Assembly (NCBI GenBank): GCA_030620095.1
Contig: JAUTXW010003396.1
Coordinates: 1 to 64,000, forward strand
Origin: Kuschelorhynchus macadamiae
Taxonomy: Eukaryota; Arthropoda; Insecta; Coleoptera; Curculionidae
Direction of reading: 5' to 3'
DNA: 64,000 bases
Shown here piece after piece: positions 1-11,464 of the stretch. The notes under the pieces were generated by a model that had not been told where the DNA came from, ran no database searches, and saw only the letters and a program-made list of their open reading frames with translations. Within the stretch, counting starts at the first letter, position 1, and each line of letters starts with the position of its first letter. The position numbers and the translations under genes were made by a program.

Positions 1-743
1 CCTTGAGCGAACATCATATGAATCCTTATTCCTTCCAAAACGTGCAAGTCTTGAGACCTGGTGATGACGTCCGACGAGTAGAATTTTGCGAATTCATGTT
101 TTTGAAAATTCAAGAGGACCCTCAATTCCTTTCAAAAATATTTTGGACCGATGAAACGAAATTTTCTAGAGAAGGAATAACAAATAGAAGAAACGAACAT
201 TTCTGGGCAGCAGAAAATCCGCACGCTTTACGCGAAACGCGTTCTCAAGAGAGGTTTAGCTTCAATGTTTTCGGTATAGTATTAAATGATCAGGTGCGGT
301 ACTGTATTTATGAAGACAATTTAAACAGTGATAAGTATTTGGAAATTCTACGAGGAAGGGTTTCTGAGTTTATAGAAGAAATTCCTATTGGTGAGCTGCA
401 AAATTATTGGTATCAATTAGATGGGGCACCAGCACATAATTCCGCTGCAGTTTATCTCTAATTATCTCGAGTTTTTGAAGATCGCTGAATTGGTCCCAAT
501 GGCCCTTGGAGATGGCCCCCGCGATCGCCTGATTTAACACCCCTAGATTTTTATTTATGGAGATTTATCAAAGGTAAAGTCTATGCTTCCCCAGTAAATA
601 ACCAACAAGATTTACTGGACAGGATACGAACAGCTTTTGCCGAATTAGAAAACGGACAAATTCAACGGGCCACAGCAACTGTACAAAGAAGAATTGAAAT
701 ATGTCTTCAAATGAACGGACAGCATATAGAACATTTGTTATAA
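1..743 (+). pseudogene. DD41D Tc1/mariner transposase, copy 1 (5' end outside window)
   Basis: The C-terminal two thirds of a Tc1/mariner-superfamily DDE transposase, a cut-and-paste enzyme that acts in the nucleus on its own terminal repeats. The first catalytic Asp is in WTDETKFS (about residue 49 of the open part), the second in LDGAPAH and the third in TPLDFYLW. Counting between the second and third gives 41 residues, which fits the DD41D (rosa-like) group. One reading frame runs through to the TAA at 741-743 but is broken by TAA at 459-461 and by TGA at 486-488, where the sister copy at 57-58 kb has Trp. The N-terminus lies outside the window. A dead copy; family call is firm, the clade name less so. 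Confidence 0.85.
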
Positions 744-1789
744 TTTAATTTTATTATTTTATTTATTTATTGTTGATTGTTAGATTGCTATAATTTTTAA
801 GTTCACTAAAACAAGTTTAGAACAGTCTCGAACTTAGTAGATATGGTTAAAAATAATGTAAACAATTTATTACATTTTTTATAACTTTAACTTTTCCGAA
901 ACGAAAAAATTTCGTTTCAATCCTCTTCAATTTTCTCTTGTTCATTGGCGATAAATGAGGATGTTTTTCATTAAAAACATGGCACGTTCTCTCCAATATT
1001 TTGTAACATTCTCCGCGAATATAAAATAAATTGAGAATATCAGCTTTTGAGTGTTATTTTATTTTAATTTAAAAGTTTCAAATCAGCTGTCATGTTGAAT
1101 AGAAAAGCACAACAATTGTTTTTCCATGGCTTACTACGGGAACGTGTAAGCATTTAGCAAGTACATAATATGATAGTTTAATAGAAACCTGATTATTTCG
1201 AAAATGGTTACGAATAGGTATAGGGAACCTTAATACAGTTCGATAGAAAATTAAATTCTACATTTGATAGTGCATAAAGTTATAGGGTGTCCCATTTAAA
1301 AAAACGGACTTGTGAACTGAAAATGTGAATGTTTGCCGCTGAATTTAGGACACCCTGTATAAAAATAGGCAAATTTAATAAAAAAAAATAGAAACCTAAG
1401 ATTATTTACCGATCGTCTGCAAAATATGAAGATTATATCTTCAAAACTTACAAAAATATGAGATTTTAAAATTTGGTACCCCGAAGGCTCATTTTTGATT
1501 CAAGGTCAAGTATCTTAAGAACGCTTGAACCTAGATATAGGACATGCTACATAAAATAGCATTAAAATTCTCCGTGGAATCCAAAAATGTCATAAAATAC
1601 AGGGTGTTCCGCTTAAAATAAGCAAGTAGATACCAACTTCCGGTTAAACCGGAAGTGACAGGAAGTTGAAAATATCTCAAAAAAGAAGTACCCCTCGACC
1701 TTACCTTAATCCCAAAATTTGAAATTTTTATCTAAATGGCATCATCAAAAACTTTTAATGAACGGGTTGCGTGAATAACCCTGTATACA
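744..1789. other. Gene-free AT-rich stretch with short transposon-end motifs
   Basis: No coding region is recognisable. A pair of inverted motifs (agggtgtcc at 1284-1292, ggacaccct at 1348-1356) brackets about 70 bp and resembles the pair at 8.52-8.58 kb. A further agggtgttcc occurs at 1601-1610. These are probably ends or relics of small DNA transposons; the owner family is not identified. Confidence 0.5.
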
Positions 1790-2218
1790 GGGGGTACTTT
1801 TGCGGGATATCTCCGTTATTTTTATAGATAGAAAGTTGCGGTTTTTGCGACAGTGTGCTTCCTTTTTTGTAAAACTAAAGATCCAGGTAACAAAATTATC
1901 AGAGCCCTTTTAGTTTTTAAGATACAGGGCTAAATTGAAAATGTTTCATTTCAGGCTCCCCTCGTATCTCAACTATCAGATAACTTATCGAAAATGTGAA
2001 AACTGTTTCCGCCTTCGGAATAAGTATACAGGGTCAGGTTAAAAAGTTATCAGACCCTACTTTATTTTATTAAATGGAACGACCTGTATATTTATAAATT
2101 ATAAAATTTGTCTTTTTTAGCTTTTCAAAAACATATAATAGTATGCACTTTTTTTCAGAAAAACGCAAATAAATGAAAATTTTCTGAAATTAAATGCATA
2201 TTTTAATAGTAGGCCATG
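1790..2218. repeat. Partial copy of foldback repeat FB1
   Basis: About 200 bp at 2020-2218 matches, in the same orientation, the right arm of the element at 6.17-7.55 kb. The stretch at about 1890-2000 matches that element's spacer in the opposite orientation. The left arm is missing or too diverged to see. No coding capacity. Confidence 0.65.
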
Positions 2219-3303
2219 AATAACAATAATAAACAATTGAAAGTTACTTATTACTAACGACGAATTGGATACCTTACATATAGTATCTTCTTATATACAA
2301 ATACCTATAGAGTTTTTTAATAACAGTAAGTTTGTAACGACAGTTTTATAGCATAAAGTAACAATATAACAAACACAAAAAAAGAACATTATTAAAAGAA
2401 AAGAAAAAACAAAATTTTAATGGTGATTTTTAAATTGATTACCATTTTCTCTAATGCAAAATTGGCACATTTTTGTAATTCTTTCAATAGCGTTAAAAAG
2501 AACCATTGGTCTCATTCCAGCGGTGGCTCGTCAGATGAGGCAACTGAGGCGCCGCCTCACCCGCTTTCCAATAAATATACATTTCTATTTTCAAAATTAA
2601 TTCTTTCCAAGTTGATACATTATTCTCTGAAAATTGTCTCAAACACTATGAAATCAATCAAATATGCGTAAATCATTAATAAACACATTACTTTACTAAC
2701 CAACAGTACAATGTCCAATAACTGCAATATAATTTCTTTTTTATTCGACTTTACCTATACGCGGCGATGCGAATTGCGCCTCGGACACTTGAATGGTATT
2801 TGGATTTTTAATAAGTCTGAGAAAGAGGGAAAAGGGTCGTGTTGCATATGTAGATTTATTCCATCTCTTTTTATCGCATTTGAGGCGATGAAAACTTCGC
2901 TTAATGATTGAGACGTTGCCATTTAATGTTAGCACAGATTGAATATAAATGAAAATAATTATTATTTATCGGTAAATGACAATCGCGTATCCGGCTGCCA
3001 AATGCAAGCCGTTTTTGTTTTTGTTGATATTTGCGTGGGCGTGTGGGGTATTCGTATTTGACTGTTACCGGTAACGGTTTGAGATTGAGCGGGAAGTGGG
3101 AGGATATTGAGATTATTCGGCAATAATTTGGTGTTTGCTTTATAGTATTATTTCGTGAATGTCGCGCGTTCAGTCTGTGACGAGTGCTACTCTATCTAAA
3201 GTATTTTTGTCGTTGCGTTAGTTTAATTATTGAGTAGATAGACTGATAGAGTAGTTTATATGAATTAGTGATTAAAATTTAAAATAAACGAAACGTGTGA
3301 ACT

Positions 3304-5459
3304 ATGAATCCAGTCCACGATATCGTTATGTCACTATTGACAACGGCATTTTCCAGGCGTCCCGAGGATGAGAAAAAAGAAATTCTTCGCGGAGATATAC
3401 CCATGCCGAAGATAAGTACCTTAAGTAGTGATAAAAAAGACGTCATGGTATCAAACACACACTTGGATTTGTGGAAGTGTTTTTAAGCAGCGTTTATATT
3501 GTTGGCCTTGCTTAATACTGGGAAAAACAAAAACAGTATGGACTTTTGATGGATACGTTGATTTTAAAAATTTTTCTAGAGCGGTTAAAATGCATGAAGG
3601 GTCTAAAGACCATATTCAAAATACTTTAGGTTTTGTACGTTTGTCTCAAAATATGACTACAATTAAAGATGCACTAATCGAAAACGCTCGTTTATCTAAA
3701 TTATTGTACAATGAAGATGTTAGGAAAAACCGCTTGCTTTTGACATACCTTATAGATACGACTATATTACTGGGAAAACAAGAACTGGCTGTTAGGGGGC
3801 ATGACGAATCCGAATCTTCTTTTAACAGAGGGAATTTTAAGGAAGTTTTAAATTGTTTAATTAAACGTAGCACCGAACTTGTAAAGCATTTAGAAGAGAA
3901 AAGTGTATTTACGGGACAAACGAAAACTATTCAAAATGAATTAATATTTTGTATTGACGAACATATGAGAGACATTATTAAACAAGAAATATCGGAGGCT
4001 ACATTTTTCTCATTAATTGTAGATGATACGACGGATATAGTTGCAAAAGCCCAATGTTGTGTAACTGTTAGGTATGTAAATAAATTAGCCGAAATAAAAG
4101 AACGTTTTTTAGACTTTTTTGATATAAGTGAGGATTCTAGAGCTAATGCACTCTATAACTTAATTGTAAGAATCTTGGAACCTTTAAATTTTAAACGGAA
4201 ATTAGTAGCAAAATGTTATGATGGAGCTGCGGCTGAGTTAGAGGAGAATTGAATTGAGTTAGAGGAGAATTGAGCGGTGTACAAACACGAATAAGATCAG
4301 ATGCCCCACAAGCAATGTATTGCTTGTCATTGTGCTGCTCATCGTCTCAATTTAATTTTACAACAGGGTTCAAATTATATTAAGGAAAGCAGGATCTTTT
4401 TGGCAACTTTGAAAAGTTTGCCTGCTTTTTTCCATAAATCGTACAAACGCACATACATATTGGACAAAATAATAAAAAAACGAGTTCCGCAAGCAAGTGA
4501 TACAAGGTGGTATTCTCGATCAAAAATTCTAATTTTTGTTGCAAATAATTGGGAAGGACTAACCTTAGTTTTTCAGGACATGATTGAAAATCCAGAATTA
4601 GACTCAGATACTATACACATGGCCAAGGGATATCTAAAAGACCTTTCCGATTTTGAATTTGCTTTTTTACCTTTTGCATTTAAAGAAATTTTTTTTGTAC
4701 CTGATATCCTGTTTCAAGTTTTTCAGTTAAGTAACCTAGAAATTGACTTCTGCATTTCACAATTGAACATTGCCGTCAAACGATTAAATGAGCTGCGCGC
4801 TGAAAATTTTCTTAAATCCATTTTTGAAAAAGCAAAATAACTTACCGGATTGCCATGTAGTAGACAAACCTGTAGCATCAGATTTAATGGAAAAATATAA
4901 AAATCGGTTTTATGATATTTTAGACTGTATAATTTTTCAAATTAACATCAAGTTTGAAGATTTACACAAATTGGAATTTGTGAAACTTCTTAATACATCA
5001 AAATACAAAGACTTTGCCACAGAATTCCCTATTAGTCTATTAAATTCGTTAGAAAAAATGTATCCAAAAATGTTTGACAAAGACCGCCTCAAAAATGAGC
5101 TAAGCATAATTTACCGAGATGAACAATTTTATAAAGTCAATATTCAAGAACTCCTTAAACAAATTAATAGTTTAGAATTAATTTCAGTATTTTGTGAAGT
5201 ATATCGACTTGCCACATTAATTTTGACAATCCCTTTAACAAGTATACAGGCCGAAAGAGATTTTTCGTGCTTAAAGCGAAAAAAGACCTACTTACGAAAT
5301 AGTATATCTCAAGATAGGCTCTCAGCCCCGTCGATCATGGCAATAGAAAAAGAGTTATTAGTTAAACTTTCTGAGTGTAATGGTGACTTTTATGACAAAA
5401 TTATTGAGAAATTTGCTCCTTTAAAAGACAGGCGCATTAATTTAATTTACAAAAAGTGA
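3304..5459 (+). pseudogene. hAT transposase, zinc-finger MYM-type-1-like, broken
   Basis: The pieces give, in order, an N-terminal segment starting MNPVHDIV, a TTF-type zinc-finger region (RLYCWPCLILG, with FDGYVDFKNFSRAVKMHEGS), a DUF4371-like catalytic core (FSLIVDDTTDIV; then HCAAHRLNLILQQ and SDTRWYSR), and a C-terminal hAT dimerisation segment (TSIQAERDFSCLKRKKTYLR) ending FAPLKDRRINLIYKK. This is the usual domain order of hAT transposases annotated as ZMYM1-like. The frame is lost near 3430-3480, at 4235-4300 (beside a 21-bp tandem duplication) and at 4790-4840, so no full protein can be made. Family assignment is firm; activity is excluded unless these are assembly errors. Confidence 0.88.
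4235..4274 (+). repeat. 21-bp tandem duplication in transposase A
   Basis: The 21 bases starting at 4235 (gagttagaggag...) are repeated from 4256 for at least 18 bases. Each copy contains a TGA in the upstream frame, and the reading frame changes here. This looks like a recent slippage event in a dead gene. Confidence 0.8.
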
Positions 5460-6173
5460 CTTAACTTCACCATCCACATACCTATTTGCCTAAAGAGTTT
5501 TGGTTTTTTATAAAAAAATTACTTTCCACACCATATTAGATTATTACAGGTTTATTACACTTTAAACTCGATTCTGACTATTTTAATTAAGTATTTTAAA
5601 TATTTTTTATAAAAAAATCCAATGATGAAAAATGCGTATATTATATATATTTAAGAAGAGTATATAACTACATGAAAATTGAGTGAATATCTTAAAGATT
5701 ATTATTTTATTTTTTTATCTATGTAATAATTATTATTTTAAAAATTACTTAATGAAAAATTGGGCATATATCTTGGTATTGGTATGTAAAAGACAAAAAC
5801 AAATCATAAAAATGAGTCAATTTGGGCGAGGCAGCCCAAAAATTTTTCACCTGCGGCGCCATCTACCTAGTATAAGTAACATACCTTTTCTCGCCTCACC
5901 AGTTTTAGACACCACGAGCCGCCACTGTTTCATTCGCAGATTTCCAAAGGCTAAATGACTTGCCTCTCGAAGTTCCGCGGGTGAACAAATGATCGGCGCT
6001 CAGAAATTTCATTACTCCATATATAACATACCAACATATCATAATTTTCATACGCTGCCATTATTGGAAGAAATTGATAAATATCAACTAAATAAAAATA
6101 CCAAAAGAACGTTTATAAACTGCTTTGCTATTTGACATTAATTTTTTTTGTTGTCATAAACAGTAGCCATAGC

Positions 6174-6996
6174 CAGGGCCGGCCCGAGGAGTTGGCGCGC
6201 CCCAGGCCCACAAAAAGTTGGCGCCCTCGGTTTAACTCAATAAAAAATAATATAATTTTTGGAAATTAGTATATTTAGGTAACTTTTAACATAATATTTG
6301 ATCAACTATAAAAATAATAAACTATACTATTTAAAGGAATTTGTCTCGCCGGGACTTCTACAAGGCAAACTGCTGAATAGGCTCACTGAAGTCTATAGAA
6401 TGTAGAAGTTCAAACTCTATAGCGGTCATTCCAAGGGATGTTAACCGCTCTTGTACCCATTGATGACCTTAGATAAGTTTTAATTAATTTTAATTTGCTG
6501 AAACTACGTTCACCACTAGCCACAGTCACTGGAATTGTTCAACAAATAAATAGATCGATTACCTTCGAACCGATTGAGCCTTGGAAGTTAATGGGCAATA
6601 TATTAGATGGCGCTGCCCGTTGATATAAAATACAATGACTTTATCCTCGTATAAAGTCACTGTAATATAAAATACAGTATATATATTCCTCGTATAAAGT
6701 CACTGTAATATAAAGCTTTATTCTAGAGACGTGCTAGTGCTAGATATCGAGAAATTTTTATATATATTTTTAATTCCCAAGAAAAACTTATTTTCATGTA
6801 ATTTTGACAATATAGTATTAATAACTGAAATATTAATTGCCGAAATCTCCTTATTAATAATAATATGTATGCTATTGGTTGAACTATACTAGAACTGAAT
6901 AAAAATATGCGAAATGAGTTTATGAGTCAAATTTATTTCGTAAACATTGTTATAAATGATTCTCTTATTGGAGGCGTCCCCTTCGAGCCGGCCCTG
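6174..6996 (-). mobile_element. hAT element B, 823 bp, internally deleted, perfect 8-bp TSD
   Basis: Termini cagggccggc at 6174 and gccggccctg ending at 6996 are perfect inverted repeats, flanked by identical gccatagc copies (6166-6173 and 6997-7004). Inside, only the C-terminal part of a transposase remains, on the minus strand, so this is a deletion derivative that must have been mobilised in trans. Confidence 0.93.
6358..6535 (-). pseudogene. hAT transposase C-terminal remnant in element B
   Basis: Reading the minus strand from 6535 gives IPVTVASGERSFSKLKLIK followed by TYLRSSMG, the characteristic hAT dimerisation motif (ASxERxFSxLKxIKxxLRS). After a one-base frame change it continues RLTSLGMTAIEFELL and ends IQQFAL at a stop at 6358-6360. 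The catalytic core is absent. Only this short conserved end has survived the internal deletion. Confidence 0.85.
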
Positions 6997-7690
6997 GCCA
7001 TAGCCTACTATTAAAATATGCATTTAATTTCAGAAAATTGTCATTTATTTGCGTGTTTCTGAGAAAAAGTGAATACTATTATATATTTTTGAAAAGACAC
7101 ATTTTATAGTCTATAAATATACAGGGTATTTCATTTAAAAAAATAAATTAGGGCCCGATAACTTTTTGACCTGACCCTGAGTTTTATGGGAAAATTTATA
7201 TTAGAAACAGTTTTTACATTTTCGATAAATTATCTGATAGTTGAGGTACGAGGGGTGCCTGAAAATACAACATTTTCAGATTAGCCCTGTATCTTAAAAA
7301 CTAAAAGGACTATGAAAATTTTGTAGAACTCAATGCCGCCTTCGGTATTAGTACACAGGGTCAGGTCAAAAACCTATCGGACCCTACTTTATTTTTTAAA
7401 TTGAACACTCTGTATATTTATAGACTATACAATTAGGCCTTTTTTAACCTTTTGAAAAATATATAATAGTATGTACTTTTTCTCAGAAACACGCAAATAA
7501 ATGACAATCTTCTGAAATTTAATGCATACTTTAATAGTAGGCTATGGCTCATGCAACAAACTAACAAAAAAAAATTACATGTCAAATATTTGTCTCATCG
7601 GTTTTTGGATGGACTTTTGGTTTATAAGGCAGTTTATAAACGATCTTTTGGTATTTTTATTTAACTGATATTTACCAATTTCTTCGAATA

Positions 7691-8211
7691 ATGGCAGCCT
7701 ATGAAAATTATAAAAAATATGATATGCTGGTATGTTTTATACAGAGTAATAAAAATTCTGAAAAAGCTATTATGGCTATGAAAAATCTGTATGATCATTA
7801 TAAGTTTTTGCTTGTTAGATATCCAGAAAGAAGGCAACCGTTTTTTGAGATATTTTCTGGTTTAAAAGCAAATTTAATTGAGCACCGATCATTTGTTCAC
7901 CCTCGTCCTACATACAACAAAGAGAACAGGGGAAAGAAAAGAGATAGATGTTTTAGGATATATAGAAGCAACACCTTCGTCCTCATGTAGAAGAATTGAA
8001 AGGAAATTGGTGTGACAAAAAATGACGGTCATAGGATCTTGATATAAGTATAAGTATCATCCATACAAATTTAATATAATGCAACATTTGCATTTTGGCG
8101 ATGCCGAGCGCCGGGTACTGTTTTGCCAGTGGTATTTGCAACAAATCGATGCTAACGATTTATTTGGCAGACTTGTTAACTGGTCAGACAAATGCTTTTT
8201 TTCAAGGGCGG

Positions 8212-8213
<2 letters not shown>
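7691..8213 (+). pseudogene. DD41D transposase, copy 3, N-terminal part
   Basis: Starts MAAYENYKKYDMLVCFI and has the same N-terminal architecture as the 57-58 kb copy (a helix-turn-helix region, then YPERRQPF matching its YAERCPDR). In shifted frames it continues VLGYIEATPSSSCRRIERKL, then HLHFGDAERRVLFCQWYLQQ, then the first catalytic region as NWSDKCFFSRAE. It stops abruptly at a TA microsatellite at 8214, and the second and third catalytic residues are missing. At least two frameshifts. Its Glu after the first catalytic Asp has become Lys. Confidence 0.75.
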
Positions 8214-8306
<93 letters not shown>

Positions 8307-8417
8307 ATATAATAATAATAATAATAAACGTCTTTATAAGAGAAACAACAAAAAAAAAATTGTGTACAATATAATTTTATAATAAATAAAATAAATTTAA
8401 TTAATAGGCAGCAGCAT

Positions 8418-8472
<55 letters not shown>

Positions 8473-8496
8473 ATATATATGTATATATATATATAA
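8214..8496. repeat. Inverted TA / trinucleotide microsatellite cluster
   Basis: (TA)n with gtatatat variants at 8214-8310 runs into (AAT)n at 8311-8326. After about 85 bp come (ATT)n at 8418-8441 and another (TA)n with the same gtatatat variants to 8496. The order is mirrored, making an imperfect palindrome. Noncoding. Confidence 0.85.
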
Positions 8497-8518
8497 ATGA
8501 ATGAAAATATAAAAATAT

Positions 8519-8580
8519 ACAGGGTGTCCCATTTGAAATTCTGATTTTGGAATCAGTGCAGCACTTTTCGAACACCCTGT
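8519..8580. repeat. Short inverted-end repeat (acagggtgtcc type)
   Basis: acagggtgtcc at 8519 and aacaccctgt ending at 8580 are inverted, 62 bp overall. Similar to the pair at 1284-1356. Possibly a miniature or solo transposon end; family unknown. Confidence 0.5.
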
Positions 8581-8850
8581 ATTAATAAAACTCGAATAAT
8601 TAAAAAATTTGTTAAAAAACCAGAAACTTTTGTACTAACATTTTTTTTCTAAAGTCGGTAGTTTCAGAAAGTAGGTATATATCAGTAACGGCTCGTACTC
8701 TAAAATTTAGGGTCGGGCGAGAATGAAAAGCGGTTTTACAGTGAAGGGGTAATGGGGTAATTACCCCCCGCCAAAGATACTGTGTAATTTACATATTTTT
8801 ACCTGGAAATTACGATTAAAAACTTGGCTACCAAACACTATAGCAAAAGA

Positions 8851-10359
8851 CAGTGGCGGCTATTCAGGTGAAGTAGGTGAAGTGCTACTTTACCACAAAA
8901 AATAAACTAGCAAACATCTAACTATATTTATTATATCTCTTAAAATTTTAGTTTTTACATTCATTTATTCACCTAATTGGTTAAAAATAAAATATTTTAC
9001 TTGACCGTTGGCGGCATGTCTTTTTAAAACTTTCAATCGAACTTTATTATAAAAACTATAACAGTGGCGCAAACCGCTTTGACTTTGCTGGAGGTGCTAT
9101 GTTTAGTTTACGATTGCCCTACTATGTTGCCATGACAACGCGTACGTGATGACGTCGAGCCCAGCGCCATACAACGCTCTCGGTGAATTGCAGGCGCAGT
9201 ACACTACACCCACGTGTCGTTCAGTTTGCGGTGGTTGTTTACTTTTATTTTCGCGCATTTCGCTGCAACCGGTGAGTTCCTTTGCAATTAACTTGACTGT
9301 TTTGTGTTATATTTATTTACGGCGTTGTTACAACTTCAAATTCGAGTTAGTAAATGTGATTGTTCAAGACTGGAATAAATTAAAAGACGTCTTTGAATTT
9401 ATTACAAACTGTGACAAATCTGATGAAAAATCAATCCGCTTTGCGAAAGGATTCTTGGTTGAGATGAACGATTTTGAATTCACGTTTCTGGCATTAGTGT
9501 TTAATGACATTTTCTCAATCACGGACATACTATTTGAGGTTCTTCAAAAAAAATCGCTTGACATTTATTTTTGCATATCCAATATAAAACGCTGTCGTGA
9601 GACGCTCTGTAAAAAAATGAACATTTTTTTAATACCATGTTTGATAAAGCAAATTCTATTACAGACACATATCATTACAAACGTAAGCTTGCTAAGCTTT
9701 CACCTGAAGAAATTAGGGCTAAGTATAAAACCTTTCTTATAAAATATTGGACCATATTTTAATAGAAATGACACTAAGATTTCAAGACTGTGAAAAACTT
9801 ACATTTTCATGTTTGGCAGGTTCTGCTAAATTTTCCGAATATAGTTTAAATTTTCCGACTGGCCCGTTTGAAAATTTGTTACAATTATATGGGGAAATAT
9901 TTTCAAAAAGTCAACGACTTAAAAATGAGTTTGGTCTTATGTTTGCCAATGAGAGTAATTGGAATATATAGCTACAAAAGCATGCGAAAAAAATTAATAA
10001 AAATAAATATATTTTTACAGAAACATAAATTGTTTTTACTTCACTGGAAAGAAGTTCTTCTTGCTTCAAATGTGTTAAAGAAATACAATATCTCAAGAAA
10101 GACTTACTTCTCTTGGCAATATTTCAATTCAAAAGGAATTTCTGGAGGAGATTAGGGCAACTCATCCATTTTATGAGGATGTTATAAATAAATTTGCTAC
10201 TATGAAGGATAGGAGAATTGATTTAGTATACAAAATTTAGGTAAGTCGTAAAAAATATTCTACCCCCTCCACATAAAGAAATTCTGGAAAAAAAATTATT
10301 GCGATATTTTCTTGCTTCATTTACACTTCACTTACTTTTTCACCCGCGAGCCGCCACTG
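8851..10359 (+). mobile_element. hAT element D (ZMYM1-like), 1.5 kb, nested in C
   Basis: Ends cagtggcggct at 8851 and gagccgccactg ending at 10359 match the termini of element A. They are flanked by gcaaaaga (8843-8850) and gcacaaga (10360-10367), an 8-bp TSD matching at 7 of 8 positions. It contains a shortened, decayed transposase of the same family as A. A GC-rich leader at about 9060-9260 precedes the coding remnant. Confidence 0.88.
9340..10240 (+). pseudogene. hAT transposase remnant in element D
   Basis: VQDWNKLKDVFEF and RFAKGFLVEMNDFEFTFLA align with NNWEGLTLVFQD and MAKGYLKDLSDFEFAFLP of transposase A. The C-terminus FATMKDRRIDLVYKI (ending at the TAG at 10238-10240) matches the A terminus FAPLKDRRINLIYKK. 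The zinc finger and first half of the catalytic core are missing, and the dimerisation motif is damaged. Several frame changes occur (near 9740, 9970, 10090-10150). A and D are clearly the same subfamily; D is an internally deleted relic. Confidence 0.82.
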
Positions 10360-11462
10360 GCACAAGAGCGACCTGTTGGATTGGGTCTCTTGCATATCCA
10401 TAGATAGAGTATTAATGAAGATATAAACAATGTAATTAATAAATTTGTTGCAGGAAAAGGTATAGGTATTTATGTTGTTCTCATACCATTTATAATAAAA
10501 TATATTAACAAACTTTTTTTTTAAATTAATCCCCCTTCCCCCAGAAAGGTATCCTAAAATCGTCCTTGAGGCCAATATGATGTTAATTAGTGCGGCGTCC
10601 AAATATCGTCAAATACTAGTCTTTTATTTTTTTCCGTTTCTTTCTTCAATGATGATTAGGTAGTTATCAACTTATATATGTAGCAGATCTAGGCAGTCAA
10701 TTTAATTTTTTGATATTTTAATTTATCCTGCCTCAAGAGGAAAATAAAATAGATGCCAATCAAAGTGGAAGCTACATACACAACCAAAAAAGCACATTGT
10801 CCAGAAAGAACCACGATGCGGCCGGCCGATTTTTAAAACAAATTGCAAATGATATTTTAAAATAATTCACTTCACATTATCACCACATTTAAGCATGTAA
10901 CATGAATTAAAACTTGCTAATATAATATATTAACCATCCTTAGTAATGATTAAAGCAAAGAACTAACTAAAATTAATTTTAAAATAAGTAGCCTTATTTT
11001 ATAATAATTACAATTAATATCTGTAAAACCTAATATTCAATTGAGAAAAATTCCGGGAATACGGCCACATCGAGACGGGCCGGTGTTGGGTGATATAAGT
11101 TACGACGAACTTTATAGCATGGGGATGTATGCGAACGTACTATGTACTGCGTGAATTGGTAGCTGAAGTCTAGCATGTGAGATGATGGAATCGGCTGGCC
11201 GAGCCACCGTCTGTAATAAATATATTAGAATATCTGTGGACAGTGGCCCGCGGTCTGCCGTTAATGGCGTTATATGTATGTTAGTCAAGCATTTATAATA
11301 GGGATACCTACCTATTTTGCTATGTGCCCAGGAAATAATAAACTACATTTTGTTTTTGTGCGTTTTTAGGACGTTTGCAAAACTATTTTTGAAAAGAGAA
11401 TTTTCCCTGTATATTTTCTGGTACGGCCCACCCGACCCTGTCTCCCCTGACAAGCCGTCACT

Positions 11463-11464
<2 letters not shown>

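Larger units (their letters stand above)
2518..5927 (+). mobile_element. hAT transposon A (ZMYM1-like), about 3.4 kb, with TIRs and TSD
   Basis: Left end cagcggtggctcgt at 2518 and right end acgagccgccactg ending at 5927 form inverted termini of the hAT type (CAG...CTG). They are flanked by tctcattc (2510-2517) and tttcattc (5928-5935), an 8-bp TSD matching at 7 of 8 positions. The element carries a broken transposase at 3304-5459. About 800 bp of 5' leader and about 470 bp of 3' trailer are noncoding; the trailer ends with GC-rich subterminal sequence resembling the start. Related to element D at 8851-10359. Confidence 0.88.
6165..7549. repeat. Foldback repeat FB1, interrupted by hAT element B
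   Basis: The sequence at 7005-7185 is the imperfect reverse complement of 7360-7549; both arms end in agccatagcctactatta or its complement. The outer few bases of the left arm (6165-6173) are separated from the rest by hAT B. The spacer (about 7190-7350) is single copy. Arms of about 190 bp with no coding capacity mark a nonautonomous foldback/MITE-type element. A partial copy lies at 1.8-2.2 kb. Confidence 0.8.
8683..11463. mobile_element. hAT element C, 2.8 kb, split by nested hAT element D
   Basis: Left end cagtaacggctcgt at 8683 and right end caagccgtcactg ending at 11463 are imperfect inverted repeats. The similarity continues inward over the agggtcggg motif (complement at the right end). 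Both sides are flanked by gtatatat (8675-8682 and 11464-11471), though the right copy runs into a TA microsatellite, so part of that match could be chance. Element D sits inside at 8851-10359. The remaining about 1.27 kb (8683-8850, 10360-11463) has no recognisable coding region, so C looks nonautonomous. Confidence 0.8.

Noticed and set aside
8057..8575. Open frames rich in Tyr-Ile dipeptides around TA tracts (also at 11.3-11.6 and 49.1-49.3 kb)
   Set aside because: Translations of (TA)n microsatellites.
9063..9080. cagtggcgcaaacc inside element D as another hAT terminus
   Set aside because: No partner end or TSD; probably part of the element's own leader.
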